A stretch of DNA of 64,000 nt from Pseudomonas kairouanensis (GCF_004682055.1 NZ_QUZU01000001.1:62001-126000), one strand, 5' to 3'. Shown: positions 26,490 through 36,322, counted from the first letter of the stretch. Made by a program: numbers and translations. Notes: generated from the letters alone by a model not told the origin.

Positions 26490-27500
26490 TCAGCGCTGGT
26501 GACGGATGCGTGGGTTGGCGAAGCCGTAGAGGATGTCCACCACGAAGTTCACCAGGATCACCAGGCAGGCGATCAGCAGAATGCCGTTCTGCACCACCGG
26601 GTAGTCCCGCGCGCCAATGGCTTCGATCAGCCATTTGCCGATGCCGGGCCACGAGAAGATGGTTTCGGTCAGGACTGCACCGGCCAGCAGGGTGCCGACT
26701 TGCAGGCCGACAACCGTCAGCACCGGAATCAGTGCGTTGCGCAGGCCATGCACGAATACCACGCGCGCCGGCGACAGGCCCTTGGCCTTGGCGGTGCGGA
26801 TGTAGTCTTCGCGCAGCACTTCGAGCATCGACGAGCGGGTCATCCGCGCAATCACCGCCAGCGGGATGGTGCCCAGCACGATGGCCGGCAGAATCAAGTG
26901 ATGCAGCGCGTCCCAGAAGGCGTCCGGCTCGTCAGCCAGCAGGGTGTCGATCAGCATGAAGCCGGTGCGCGGCTCGATGTCGTAGAGCAGGTCGATACGC
27001 CCGGAAACCGGGGTCCAGCCCAGGCTCACCGAGAAGAACATGATCAGGATCAGGCCCCACCAGAAGATCGGCATCGAGTAGCCCGCCAGGGAGATGCCCA
27101 TTACCCCATGGTCGAACAGGGACCCTCGCTTCAAAGCCGCGATCACCCCGGCCAACAGGCCCAGGATACCGGCGAACAACAGGGCGGCCATGGACAGTTC
27201 CAGGGTCGCGGGGAATAGGGCGGTGAATTCAGTCCACACGCTGGTGCGGGTACGCAGGGATTCGCCAAGGTCGCCCTGGGCGAGCTTGCCAACGTAGTCC
27301 AGGTATTGCGCATACAACGGCTTGTTAAGGCCAAGGCGTTCCATTGCCTGTGCGTGCATCTCGGGGTCGACGCGCCGCTCGCCCATCATGACTTCGACGG
27401 GGTCGCCAGGGATCATGCGAATCAACGCAAACGTGAGCAACGTGATGCCGAAGAACGTGGGGATCAGTAACCCCAGTCGGCGGGCAATAAAACTAAACAT
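26490..27500 (-). CDS. dppB: Dipeptide ABC importer permease DppB
   Basis: A 336-residue permease starting MFSFIARRLGLLIPTFFGI, the usual DppB N-terminus; a longer in-frame start was rejected. About six helices follow, with RMIPGDPVEVMMGERR near the N-terminus and the coupling segment RTAKAKGLSPARVVFVHGLRN. It follows the binding-protein gene across a 76-bp gap that contains a hairpin. Confidence 0.95.
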   Translation of the reverse strand: MFSFIARRLGLLIPTFFGITLLTFALIRMIPGDPVEVMMGERRVDPEMHAQAMERLGLNKPLYAQYLDYVGKLAQGDLGESLRTRTSVWTEFTALFPATLELSMAALLFAGILGLLAGVIAALKRGSLFDHGVMGISLAGYSMPIFWWGLILIMFFSVSLGWTPVSGRIDLLYDIEPRTGFMLIDTLLADEPDAFWDALHHLILPAIVLGTIPLAVIARMTRSSMLEVLREDYIRTAKAKGLSPARVVFVHGLRNALIPVLTVVGLQVGTLLAGAVLTETIFSWPGIGKWLIEAIGARDYPVVQNGILLIACLVILVNFVVDILYGFANPRIRHQR

Positions 27501-27536
27501 CTTGTTGTGTACCTCAATCAGCCGGTTAGGCAAGTT

Positions 27537-27562
27537 CGGCACTGCCCTGGTGGGCGGTGCCG
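27537..27562. other. Intercistronic hairpin between a dppA gene and dppB
   Basis: CGGCAC...GTGCCG with internal CC/GG pairing. There is no T tract in the operon direction, so it more likely protects the upstream binding-protein mRNA or reduces read-through than fully terminates. Confidence 0.5.
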
Positions 27563-27576
27563 AGCGTTTTTCTTAT

Positions 27577-29175
27577 TTACTTCACCTGGGTAGTGGCGAA
27601 GTTATTTGTACCCAGAGGGCTTTGTTGGAAGCCTTCTACGTTCTTGCGCATGGCGGTGAACAATTTCGGATAAGCCATGGGAAGCCATGGTTGGTCTTTT
27701 TCGAAAACGTCCTGTGCTTGTTCATAGAGTGCAGCGCGCTGGCCGGGTTCAGCGACGGCGCGTGCCTTGTCGATCAAGTCCTGAAACTCCTTGTTACACC
27801 AGCGGGCGTAGTTTTCGCCGTTTTTGGCCGCATCGCAACTCAGGTTGGGCGTCAGGAAGTTGTCCGGATCGCCGTTATCACCCACCCAGCCCGCCGAAAC
27901 CATGTCGTGCTCGCCGTTTTTAGCACGCTTGAGCATCTCGCCCCATTCCATGACTTTGATATTCACCTTCAAGCCGACCTGCGCCAGGTCCGCCTGCATG
28001 CGCTGGGCGCCGAGCATCGGGTTGGGGTTGGTCGGGCCGCCGCCGTTACGGGTAAACAGGGTGAATTCGGTGCCTTCCGGCACGCCGGCTTCCTTGAGCA
28101 GGGCGCGGGCCTTGTCCAGATCGCGGGGCGGGTTCTTCAGTTTTTCGCTGAAACCCAGCAAGGTCGGCGGATAGGGGCCGGTACCCACCACGGCATTGCC
28201 TTTGCCGAACAGGGCTTCGGTGTAGCCGGCCTTGTCGAATGCGATGTTGATGGCGTGGCGTACCCGTGGGTCGCTCATGTACTTGTGGGTGGTGTTCATC
28301 GCGGTGTAGCTGGTGGTCATTGCCGCCAGCTCATCGACTTTCAGGTTCGGGTCTTTCTTGATGCTGGGAATGTCATCCGGCTTGGGGAACAGCGCGATCT
28401 GGCACTCGTTGGCCTTGAGCTTCTGCAGGCGCACGTTGTTATCGGTGCTGATTGCCAGGATCAGCGGGTCGACTTGCGGCTTGCCACGGAAGTAGTCCGG
28501 GTTGGCCTTGAACCGCGCCTGGGCGTCTTTCTGGTAACGGGTGAAGATGAACGGGCCAGTGCCGATGGGCTTGGCGTTGAGGTCTTCGGTCTTGCCGGAT
28601 TGGAGCAACTGGTCGGCGTATTCCTTCGAATGGATTGAAGAGAATGCCATGCCCAGGTCGGCCAAAAACGGTGCTTCGGGACGGGTCAGGGTAAAAACGA
28701 CGGTGTGATCGTCGGTTTTCTCTACGCTCTTGAGCAGTTCCTTGAAGCCCATGCTTTCGAAGTACGGGTAGCCCACGAGGGACTTTTTATGCCACGGGTG
28801 GTTCGGGTCCAGCTGGCGCTGGAAGCTCCAAAGCACGTCGTCTGCATTCAGGTTGCGCGTGGGTTTGAAATAGTCGGTGGTGTGGAACTTGATGTCGTCA
28901 CGCAGGTGAAAAGTGTAGGTCAGGCCGTCGGCGCTGATCTCGGGTAGGGCCTTGGCTAGTGCAGGAACCACTTCGGTGGTGCCAGGCTTGAAGTCCACCA
29001 GGCGGTTGAACATGGTTTCGGCAGCGGCATCAGCGGTCACGGCCGTGGTGTACAGCACCGGGTCGAAACCCTCCGGGCTGGCTTCGGTGCAGACCACCAG
29101 CGGTTTGGCCGAAATGCCGACAGCCACGCTCAACAGCGCGGCTGCCATGGCGGCTTGTAGCGGGAGCATTTTCAT
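27577..29175 (-). CDS. dppA: Dipeptide-binding protein, DppA family (copy next to dppB)
   Basis: A 532-residue periplasmic SBP_bac_5 protein. The signal peptide spans about residues 1-23 (MKMLPLQAAMAAALLSVAVG, then ISA-KPL). Mature-family segments include CTEASPEGFDP, TYTFHLRDDIKFH and NGDPDNFLTPNLSCDA. It delivers peptides to DppBCDF. The start MKML was chosen over a longer reading. It corresponds by position to the P. aeruginosa dppA copy immediately ahead of dppBCDF. This copy diverges most from the other three here, for instance CNKEFQDLI instead of CNPAYDKLV. Confidence 0.92.
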   Translation of the reverse strand: MKMLPLQAAMAAALLSVAVGISAKPLVVCTEASPEGFDPVLYTTAVTADAAAETMFNRLVDFKPGTTEVVPALAKALPEISADGLTYTFHLRDDIKFHTTDYFKPTRNLNADDVLWSFQRQLDPNHPWHKKSLVGYPYFESMGFKELLKSVEKTDDHTVVFTLTRPEAPFLADLGMAFSSIHSKEYADQLLQSGKTEDLNAKPIGTGPFIFTRYQKDAQARFKANPDYFRGKPQVDPLILAISTDNNVRLQKLKANECQIALFPKPDDIPSIKKDPNLKVDELAAMTTSYTAMNTTHKYMSDPRVRHAINIAFDKAGYTEALFGKGNAVVGTGPYPPTLLGFSEKLKNPPRDLDKARALLKEAGVPEGTEFTLFTRNGGGPTNPNPMLGAQRMQADLAQVGLKVNIKVMEWGEMLKRAKNGEHDMVSAGWVGDNGDPDNFLTPNLSCDAAKNGENYARWCNKEFQDLIDKARAVAEPGQRAALYEQAQDVFEKDQPWLPMAYPKLFTAMRKNVEGFQQSPLGTNNFATTQVK

Positions 29176-29210
29176 TCGAAGCCCTCTGCAAACGATGGGA
29201 CCAGACAAGC

Positions 29211-29245
29211 GTAGACGGCGGGCTCGTCCTGAGCCCGCCGTCTAC
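29211..29245. other. Perfect intercistronic hairpin between opdP and dppA
   Basis: A 15-bp perfect stem (GTAGACGGCGGGCTC / GAGCCCGCCGTCTAC) with a 5-base loop lies just after the opdP stop and 35 bases before the dppA start. It lacks a T tract. This is a candidate mRNA-stabilising or attenuating structure setting the ratio of porin to transporter. Confidence 0.7.
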
Positions 29246-29255
29246 CTGGCGCTAA

Positions 29256-30659
29256 TTAAAGGATGTTGAACGGGATGGTGGTGACCAGACGGAACTCTTT
29301 GATAGAACCGTCAGATTGTTGTTCGCTGGCACGGTGTTCGACGTAGGTGGCGCGAATCGCGGTGGCCTTGAGCGGGCCGCTCTGGATCGCGTAGCTGGCG
29401 CCGACGCCGTACTCCTGATGCTTCTCGCCATCCTGGAGCTTGATCTGCGCGCCGTAGCCGAGTGTGCCGTTGCCACTGTTGTAGTGAGTACCGTCAATGC
29501 CCCAGCCGCGTGCCGAGTAAACGTTGAACTTAAGACCCGGTACGCCGTATTCGGCCATGTTCAGGCCATAGGCAACCTGAAAGGATTTTTCGTTCGGGCC
29601 GTTGAAGTCGGAGGTCAGGGAGTTGGCCAGGTAGATGCCGTTGGTTTCGTGCAGGTAGTCGAAGTACTCGTTACCGTTAACCGCCTGGTAGGAGAAGGTC
29701 AAGCTGTGCGCTTGGTGCGCCAGGCCGAGCGACAGCGAGTACGTGTCGTTGTCGATTTCGCCCATCAGCTTTTTGCCTTCGTCCACGGTCTTGTAGTAGT
29801 TCAAGCCGGTGGTCAGGGACAGGGTCTGGCTGTCACCCAACTCGTGGGTCGCGCCGAAGTAGTACTGGTTCCAGAAGTCCTTCACGTTGGCGCCGAAGAA
29901 GCTGGTCTTCAGGCTCTTGAACGGTTGGTAGTTGGCACCGAGGGTGTAGACCTTGTCGGTGGTCGCGCCCTTTGCACCGCCTGCGCTGTACTCGGAACGG
30001 AACTTCGACAGGCTCTGTTCGGTACGCGGCGAAACGCGGTCGAATACGCCGCCCTGGAACGACAGGTTGCTGAACTCTTCGCTGTTGAAGCTCGCGCCCT
30101 GGAAGCTCGACGGCAGTGCGCGGTTGCCGATGTTATCGACGATCGGCGTGCTGAAGTTCTGACGGCCTGCGGTCAGGGTGGTGTTCGATACGCGGAACTG
30201 CACGTTGGCCAGGCCCAGTTTGCTCCACTGGTCGACAGCGTTGCCGTCCGAATCAGCCAGGGTGCGGTTGGAGCCACCTTTGATATCACGCTTGCTGCGG
30301 TCCAGAACCAAGGCGTTGTACACGGCCACTTCGGTCTTGACGCCTACAGTGCCCTGGGTGAAACCCGAGCTGGCGTTGATGATGGTGCCTTGAACCCAGT
30401 TGGTGCGGTTACGGTCAGTCTTGGCTACGCCGTGCTCGGTGTAGTCCCAGGAGCCGCCACGGTAGAGGCTCTCATGGGAGTACCAGTTACGCGTGGTACC
30501 ACCGATGCTGAAATCTTCGATAAAGCCTTTGGCCTCGCTTTGGGCGCTGGCGCCGGCCAGGGTGGTAGGAACGAATTCCTGGCTGGCGGGTTCAGCGTAG
30601 GCGGTGGCCGTGATGCTGCTGATGGCCAGGGCCAGAAGCGCTTTGCTGCTCAGTTTCAT
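29256..30659 (-). CDS. opdP: OprD-family dipeptide porin OpdP
   Basis: A 467-residue outer-membrane 18-strand barrel of the OprD family. The signal MKLSSKALLALAISSITATAYA is cleaved before EPASQ. The mature protein begins GFIEDFSIGGTTRNWYSHES, typical of OprD porins, and ends with an alternating strand (FRLVTTIPFNIL). Its location inside the dpp locus matches P. aeruginosa OpdP (PA4501), which passes glycine-glutamate-type dipeptides. AAGGAG precedes the ATG. Confidence 0.93.
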   Translation of the reverse strand: MKLSSKALLALAISSITATAYAEPASQEFVPTTLAGASAQSEAKGFIEDFSIGGTTRNWYSHESLYRGGSWDYTEHGVAKTDRNRTNWVQGTIINASSGFTQGTVGVKTEVAVYNALVLDRSKRDIKGGSNRTLADSDGNAVDQWSKLGLANVQFRVSNTTLTAGRQNFSTPIVDNIGNRALPSSFQGASFNSEEFSNLSFQGGVFDRVSPRTEQSLSKFRSEYSAGGAKGATTDKVYTLGANYQPFKSLKTSFFGANVKDFWNQYYFGATHELGDSQTLSLTTGLNYYKTVDEGKKLMGEIDNDTYSLSLGLAHQAHSLTFSYQAVNGNEYFDYLHETNGIYLANSLTSDFNGPNEKSFQVAYGLNMAEYGVPGLKFNVYSARGWGIDGTHYNSGNGTLGYGAQIKLQDGEKHQEYGVGASYAIQSGPLKATAIRATYVEHRASEQQSDGSIKEFRLVTTIPFNIL

Positions 30660-30792
30660 GGGTGAAGCTCCTTTGGTTCTCTTTTTTATGCCGGTCTTAT
30701 TAGGTGAACCGACTATTTGGGTGTGTAACTCTTTCCAGCATCTGCAAACGTTTGGCGTAGGAAAATTCCCAACAAAAGGCCGCGCGTTTGCA

Positions 30793-30813
30793 GCAGGGCG
30801 GAACTCGCCCTGC
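30793..30813. other. Hairpin downstream of the second dppA gene
   Basis: GCAGGGCG/CGCCCTGC with a 5-base loop, 18 bases beyond the stop at 30831. On the minus strand a short TTTTG follows 15-20 bases later, so termination would be weak. Confidence 0.5.
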
Positions 30814-30830
30814 GCAATCCGGTTATTTTC

Positions 30831-32435
30831 TTATGGGGTAATACTGACGCCCGAAAACACGTTGCGGCCGAAGGGACTCACTTTGAAGCCTTCGACTTTC
30901 ACGCTTAACGGCTGGTTGACCGTTGAGTGGGCGACGGGCGTGATTGGCACCTGCTGTTTAAGCAACTGCTGCGCCTGTTTGTACAGAACCGTCCGTTGTT
31001 CGCGGTCGGTGACGACCTTGGCTTGCTTGATCAGCTTGTCGTACGCCGGGTCGCACCACATGGAGTAGTTGTTCCCGCCGATGGCGTCGCAGCTGTACAG
31101 GGTGCCCAGCCAGTTGTCCGGGTCACCATTGTCGCCGGTCCAGCCGATCAGGCTGATGTCGTGCTCACCGTTCTTGGTGCGCTTGATGTACTCGCCCCAC
31201 TCGTAGCTGACGATCTTGACCTTGAGGCCGATCTTGGCCCAGTCGCTTTGCAGCATCTCGGCCATCAGCTTGGCGTTGGGGTTGTACGGACGCTGCACCG
31301 GCATCGCCCACAGGGTGATCTCGGTACCTTCTTTCACGCCGGCAGCCTTGAGCAATTCCTTGGCTTTTTCCGGGTTGTAGGCGGCGTCCTTGATGGTGTC
31401 GTCGTAAGACCACTGCGTCGGCGGCATGGCGTTGACCGCCAGTTGCCCGGCGCCCTGGTACACGGCGTTCAAAATGCTCTGCTTGTTCACCGCCATGTCC
31501 AGCGCCTGGCGCACTTCGAGCTGGTCGAAAGGCTTGTGGCGCACGTTGTAGGCGATGTAACCGAGGTTGAAGCCCGGCTTGGTCAGCAGTTGCAGGTTGG
31601 GGTCGGCCTTGAGGGCGTCCACGTCAGCCGGGCGCGGGTGCAGGGTGACCTGGCATTCGCCGGCCTTGAGCTTTTGCACACGCACCGAGGCGTCGGTGTT
31701 GATGGCGAAGATCAGTTGGTCCAGCTGGACTTTGCTTGGGTCCCAGTATTGTTTGTTGGCCACATAACGGATCTGCGAATCCTTTTGGTAGCGCTGGAAC
31801 ACAAACGGGCCAGTGCCGATTGGCTTCTGGTTGATGTCGCTGGGCCTGCCAGCCTTGAGCAATTGCTCGGCGTATTCGGCCGAGAGGATCGCGGCAAAGC
31901 TCATGGCGATGTTCTGCACGAACGCGGCGTCCACCGAGTTCAGGGTCATCACCACCGTGTGCGGGCCGGTTTTTTCGACCTTCGCGATGTTTTTGTTCAG
32001 GCTCATCCCGTTGAAGTACGGAAACTCGGTGGGGTAGGCCTTGCGAAACGGATGGTCGGGGTCAAGCATGCGGTTGAAGGTGAACAGCACGTCGTCGGCG
32101 TTGAAGTCCCGGGTCGGCTTGAATTCCTTGTTGCTGTGGAATTTCACCCCTTCACGCAGGTGAAAGGTGTAGGTCAGGCCGTCGTCGGAAATATCCCACT
32201 TGGTCGCCAACGCAGGTACTACGTTGGTCGCGCCTTTTTCAAACTCGACCAAGCGGTTGTACAGCGGCTCGGCCACATCGTTGTCGGTGGCGGTGGTGTA
32301 CTGCGCAGTATCAAAACCTGCCGGGCTGCCTTCCGAGCAGAACACCAGGCTTTTCTTGTCGGCGGCTTGGCCCATCGTGGCTACGGCCAACAGGCTGGTG
32401 CCAAAAATTGCGGATAGAACGGTGGTATGGCGCAT
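30831..32435 (-). CDS. dppA: Dipeptide-binding protein, DppA family
   Basis: A 534-residue periplasmic peptide-binding protein. The signal ends TMGQA-ADKKS (about residue 24). Family segments include FCSEGSPAGFDTAQYTTA, TYTFHLREGVKFH and DNWLGTLYSCDAIGGNNYSMWCD. Very similar to the proteins at 32739 and 34626, so the three arose by tandem duplication and probably widen peptide specificity. It sits ahead of opdP. Confidence 0.92.
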   Translation of the reverse strand: MRHTTVLSAIFGTSLLAVATMGQAADKKSLVFCSEGSPAGFDTAQYTTATDNDVAEPLYNRLVEFEKGATNVVPALATKWDISDDGLTYTFHLREGVKFHSNKEFKPTRDFNADDVLFTFNRMLDPDHPFRKAYPTEFPYFNGMSLNKNIAKVEKTGPHTVVMTLNSVDAAFVQNIAMSFAAILSAEYAEQLLKAGRPSDINQKPIGTGPFVFQRYQKDSQIRYVANKQYWDPSKVQLDQLIFAINTDASVRVQKLKAGECQVTLHPRPADVDALKADPNLQLLTKPGFNLGYIAYNVRHKPFDQLEVRQALDMAVNKQSILNAVYQGAGQLAVNAMPPTQWSYDDTIKDAAYNPEKAKELLKAAGVKEGTEITLWAMPVQRPYNPNAKLMAEMLQSDWAKIGLKVKIVSYEWGEYIKRTKNGEHDISLIGWTGDNGDPDNWLGTLYSCDAIGGNNYSMWCDPAYDKLIKQAKVVTDREQRTVLYKQAQQLLKQQVPITPVAHSTVNQPLSVKVEGFKVSPFGRNVFSGVSITP

Positions 32436-32738
32436 GACGATCCCGATCCTTGTTTGTAGTTGTTATCAGTGAGCAATCCTCCGACCTTTCGGACAGGGGG
32501 ACATCACTGATCCCACGCACAGCAAGTGCCTTTCCCGATTGGCGCATCTGCTGTCCTACGACGTTATGGGCCGAGGACTTCGCAGTAAATGCGCAAAATC
32601 GGATTGACCTTGTAGGCAACAGGGACACAGGACGCAGTTCGTTACTGTAGGAAGTAACGTTGGCGAGCGTGGTCTGATTCCTAAGGTCCAGGCGGATGCA
32701 ATAGCGGCGACGTTATGAAACGTCGCCGCCAATGATCC
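32436..32738. other. Intergenic region between two dppA genes, with a perfect hairpin
   Basis: This 303-bp gap holds an 11-bp perfect hairpin at 32704-32729 (GCGGCGACGTT / AACGTCGCCGC, 4-base loop), just past the upstream dppA stop and without a T tract. The rest is the leader of the downstream dppA and may contain a separate promoter, but no hexamers stand out. Confidence 0.6.
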
Positions 32739-34367
32739 TTACTTGCCGCTGACGCTCACGCCGTAGAAGGAGTTCAGGCCAAACGGGCTGATCTTGAAGT
32801 CCTGTACGGTGTTGCGCATGGGTTGATACACCGTCGAGTGCGCGATAGGTGTCATCGGGACTGCATCTTTAAGGATATGTTGCGCCTGCTTGTACAGCTC
32901 GGTGCGTTTGGCGACATCCGACGTGGCCTTAGCTTCTTTTACAACGCCGTCGAATTTCTTGTCGCACCATTTGGAGAAGTTGTTACCGCTCAGCGAGTCG
33001 CAGCCGAACAGCACGTTCAACCAGTTGTCCGGGTCACCATTGTCACCGCTCCAGCCAATGATCATGGCCTGGTTCTCGCCGCCCTTGGAGCGCTTGATGT
33101 ACTCGCCCCACTCGTAGCTGGTGATTTTTACGTTCAGACCGATCTTCTTCCAATCGTTTTGCAGCATTTCTGCCATCAGCTTGGCGTTCGGGTTGTACGG
33201 ACGCTGAACCGGCATGGCCCACAACACGATCTCGGTACCTTCCTTGACGCCCGCTTCCTTGAGCAGCGCCTTGGCTTTCTCAGGGTCGAACTTGGCGTCC
33301 TTGATGGTGGTGTCATACGACCATTGGGTCGGCGGCATGGCGTTGACCGCCAGTTGACCGGCGCCTTGGTATACCGAGTCGATGATCTGCTGCTTGTTCA
33401 CCGACATGTCCAAAGCCTGGCGCACGCGCAGGTCGGCCAGTGGGTTGGGCTGATCGCTGCCCTTGACCTTGTCCATCACGTTGTAGGCGATATAACCCAG
33501 GTTGAAACCGGCCTGGTTCGGCAGTTTCAGGTCTTTGTCTTCGCCCAGCGCCTTAAGGTCGGCGGGACGTGGGAACAGGGTGACCTGGCATTCGTTTTTC
33601 TTGAGTTTCTGGATGCGCACCGACGGGTCGGTGGTGATGGCGAAGATCAGGTTGTCGATCTTCACGTCTTCAGGTTTCCAGTAGTCCTTGTTGCCGGTGT
33701 AGCGAATGTTCGAGTCTTTCTGGTAGCTCTTGAACACAAACGGACCAGTGCCGATTGGCTTCTGGTTGATGTCCTGGGGCTTGCCGTTCTTCAACAGTTG
33801 CGCGGCGTATTCGGCGGACTGGATCGAGGCAAAGCTCATGGCCAGGTTCTGGATGAAAGCCGCGTCCACGGTACCAAGGGTGAACTTGACGGTGTGGTCA
33901 TCGACTTTCTCGATGTTCTTGATGTTGGTGTCCATCCCCATGTCCGTGAAGTACGGGAACTCGGTGGGGTAGGCTTTGCGGAACGGATCGTCCTTGTTGA
34001 TCATGCGGTTGAACGTGAACAGCACGTCATCGGCATTGAAGGTACGGGTCGGTTTGAAGTACGGGGTGGTGTGGAACTTGACGCCGTCGCGCAGGTGGAA
34101 GGTGTACGTCAGGCCATCCGGGGAAACGTCCCAGGTGGTAGCCAGCCCAGGCGTTACAGCGGTGCCGCCGCGCTCGAACTGGGTAAGACGGTTGAACATG
34201 GTCTCGGCCGAAGCATCGAAGTCTGTTCCGGTGGTGTACTGGCCTGGATCAAAACCGGCCGGGCTCCCTTCGGAGCAGAACACCAGGTTAGTCGCCGCTT
34301 GGGCGAAAGGGGCTGCGGCCATAAGGCCAGCGCTAACAATTAACGGAATGACTGCGTGTTTAAGCAT
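32739..34367 (-). CDS. dppA: Dipeptide-binding protein, DppA family
   Basis: A 542-residue periplasmic peptide-binding protein. The start MLKHAVIPLIV was chosen because GAGG lies seven bases before it and the signal peptide (to AAPFAQA) then begins correctly. Family segments: FCSEGSPAGFDPGQYTTG, TYTFHLRDGVKFH, DNWLNVLFGCDSLSGNNFSKWCD. It differs from its neighbours by a short insertion after YIAYNVMDK. Confidence 0.92.
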   Translation of the reverse strand: MLKHAVIPLIVSAGLMAAAPFAQAATNLVFCSEGSPAGFDPGQYTTGTDFDASAETMFNRLTQFERGGTAVTPGLATTWDVSPDGLTYTFHLRDGVKFHTTPYFKPTRTFNADDVLFTFNRMINKDDPFRKAYPTEFPYFTDMGMDTNIKNIEKVDDHTVKFTLGTVDAAFIQNLAMSFASIQSAEYAAQLLKNGKPQDINQKPIGTGPFVFKSYQKDSNIRYTGNKDYWKPEDVKIDNLIFAITTDPSVRIQKLKKNECQVTLFPRPADLKALGEDKDLKLPNQAGFNLGYIAYNVMDKVKGSDQPNPLADLRVRQALDMSVNKQQIIDSVYQGAGQLAVNAMPPTQWSYDTTIKDAKFDPEKAKALLKEAGVKEGTEIVLWAMPVQRPYNPNAKLMAEMLQNDWKKIGLNVKITSYEWGEYIKRSKGGENQAMIIGWSGDNGDPDNWLNVLFGCDSLSGNNFSKWCDKKFDGVVKEAKATSDVAKRTELYKQAQHILKDAVPMTPIAHSTVYQPMRNTVQDFKISPFGLNSFYGVSVSGK

Positions 34368-34577
34368 GTTGGCCTCATGATTTGTTGTCATTTTTGGTGG
34401 TGAGGGCGACCTCGTGAGTCGGCCTGCGGATACTTATGCAGGGGCCATACCCAATGCAAGATGCAGAACCCTTAGGAGGCTTAAAGAGTGGTACGAACGT
34501 ACAGGAATGTCGCAATTATGAAAGTTTGTACATAATTTCGTACATTTATGCGGTTTTTTCGGTGCATCGTGCGCACT

Positions 34578-34617
34578 AAAAAAGCCCAACCGAGGTGTCT
34601 AGCGCACCCGGTTGGGG
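34578..34617 (-). terminator. Terminator of the first dppA gene
   Basis: CCAACCGGGTG and CACCTCGGTTGG arms; on the minus strand the hairpin is followed by GCTTTTTT. The first dppA gene is therefore largely a separate transcription unit. Confidence 0.8.
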
Positions 34618-34625
34618 CGATGCTG

Positions 34626-36227
34626 TTACTTATCTAGACTCACGCCGTAGAACGGCGTCAGCCCGAACGGGCTGATTTTGAAGTCTTTGACTTCCTTACG
34701 CAGGGGTTGGAAAACCGTCGAGTTCGCAATAGGCGTTATAGGTACTTGTTCTTTAAGTATTTTTTGCGCTTGCTGATACCACTTGATGCGCTGCTCGCGG
34801 TCGCTGCTCAGCTTGGCCTGCTGCACCAGTTTGTCGTAGGCCGGGTTACACCATTTGGCGTAGTTGCTGCCCTTGACCGAAGCACAACTGTAGAGCACGC
34901 CGAGCCAGTTATCCGGGTCGCCGTTGTCGCCGGTCCAGCCGTAAATCATCGCGTCGTGCTCGCCATTTTTGGCGCGCTTGATGTATTCGCCCCACTCATA
35001 GCTGACGATGTTGGCCTTGATGCCGATTTTTTCCCAATCCTGCTGGATCATTTGCGCCGACATGCGCGCATTCGGGTTGGAGGCTCGCTGGACCGTCATC
35101 GCCCACAGGTTGATGGTCGTTCCAGGTGCAACTCCCGCTTCTTTTAGTAGCGCCCGGGCTTTGGTTGGATCGTGGGGCGCATCCTTGATCGTCGGGTCAT
35201 AAGACCATTGCGCCGGTGGCAGGGCGTTCTGCGCCAATTGTCCGGCACCCTGGTACACGGCCTTGATGATCGCGGGCTTGTCGATGGCCATGTCCAGGGC
35301 CTGGCGCACCTTGAGTTGGTCCAGGGGCGGGTGGGTCACGTTGTAGGCCAGAAAGCCAAGGTTGAAACCAGCCTGCTGCAGCACGCGCAGGTTGGGGTCC
35401 TGCTTCATTACGTCGATATCGGCGGGGCGCGGGTAGCCGCTGACCTGGCATTCGCCGGCCTTGAGTTTCTGCAGGCGCGACGCGGCGTCCGGGGTGATGG
35501 CAAACACCAGGTTGTCGAGCTTCACGTCCTCGGGTTTCCAATACTGTTTGTTGGCCACGTAGCGGATCTGCGAGTCTTTCTGGTAACGCTTGAATACGAA
35601 CGGCCCGGTGCCGACCGGTTTCTGGTTGATGTCTTCGGCCTTGCCTTGCTTGAGCAATTGGGCGGCGTATTCGGCGGACTGTACCGAAGCGAAGCTCATG
35701 GCCAGGTTCTGCACAAATGAGGCGTCCACATTGTTCAGGTTGAAGCGCACGGTGTGCTCGTCGATTTTCTCGACGTTCTTGATCGTGGTGTTCAAGCCCA
35801 TGTCGGTGAAGTACGGCGACTCGGAAGGGTAGGCCTTGCTAAACGGGCTTTGGGCATCCAGCAGACGGTTGAAGGTGAACAGCACATCATCGGCATTGAA
35901 GTCGCGGGTAGGGGTAAAGAATTCGGTGGTGTGGAACTTGACCCCTTCGCGCAGATGGAAGGTGTAGGTCAGGCCGTCTTTGGACACATCCCAACTCGTC
36001 GCCAGGCCTGGTTCAACCTCGGTGCCACCACGCTTGAACTGGGTGAGGCGGTTGAACACGGTTTCGGCGGAGGCATCGAAATCGGTGCCGCTGGTGTACT
36101 GGCTGGGATCGAAGCCGGCGGGGCTGGCTTCGGAGCAGTAGACCAGGGTGGTCGCAGCCTGGGCCATTGGCATAAAGGCCAGCAGGCCGGCAGCGAGGAG
36201 CAGCGGTTTGAAGGTGATTCTTTCCAT
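34626..36227 (-). CDS. dppA: Dipeptide-binding protein, DppA family (first of four)
   Basis: A 533-residue periplasmic peptide-binding protein. The start MERITFKPLLL gives a normal signal ending MAQA-ATTLVYC; a longer reading was rejected. Segments EASPAGFDPSQYTSG, TYTFHLREGVKFH and DNWLGVLYSCASVKGSNYAKWCN are conserved. The terminator downstream separates it from the other copies. Position corresponds to P. aeruginosa dppA1 next to the SIMPL/rox genes, though here a toxin-like gene lies between. Confidence 0.92.
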   Translation of the reverse strand: MERITFKPLLLAAGLLAFMPMAQAATTLVYCSEASPAGFDPSQYTSGTDFDASAETVFNRLTQFKRGGTEVEPGLATSWDVSKDGLTYTFHLREGVKFHTTEFFTPTRDFNADDVLFTFNRLLDAQSPFSKAYPSESPYFTDMGLNTTIKNVEKIDEHTVRFNLNNVDASFVQNLAMSFASVQSAEYAAQLLKQGKAEDINQKPVGTGPFVFKRYQKDSQIRYVANKQYWKPEDVKLDNLVFAITPDAASRLQKLKAGECQVSGYPRPADIDVMKQDPNLRVLQQAGFNLGFLAYNVTHPPLDQLKVRQALDMAIDKPAIIKAVYQGAGQLAQNALPPAQWSYDPTIKDAPHDPTKARALLKEAGVAPGTTINLWAMTVQRASNPNARMSAQMIQQDWEKIGIKANIVSYEWGEYIKRAKNGEHDAMIYGWTGDNGDPDNWLGVLYSCASVKGSNYAKWCNPAYDKLVQQAKLSSDREQRIKWYQQAQKILKEQVPITPIANSTVFQPLRKEVKDFKISPFGLTPFYGVSLDK

Positions 36228-36270
36228 GGAGACCCCTGAAGTGGCAGGCACAAATAGGCTGCCCGAACGA

Positions 36271-36300
36271 GAACGGCGGTACCGAGGTTACCGCCGTTCT
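36271..36300. terminator. Hairpin terminator between the 1114-residue toxin-like gene and dppA
   Basis: GAACGGCGGTA pairs with TACCGCCGTTC around a short loop. It lies 23 bases beyond the toxin-like gene stop on the minus strand. Confidence 0.65.
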
Positions 36301-36322
36301 TGTTCCCCAGAAAGCCGCGCTG

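Noticed and set aside
32823..34343. 506-residue ORF antisense to a dppA gene
   Set aside because: A shadow of the real gene; equivalent antisense ORFs occur over all the dppA copies.
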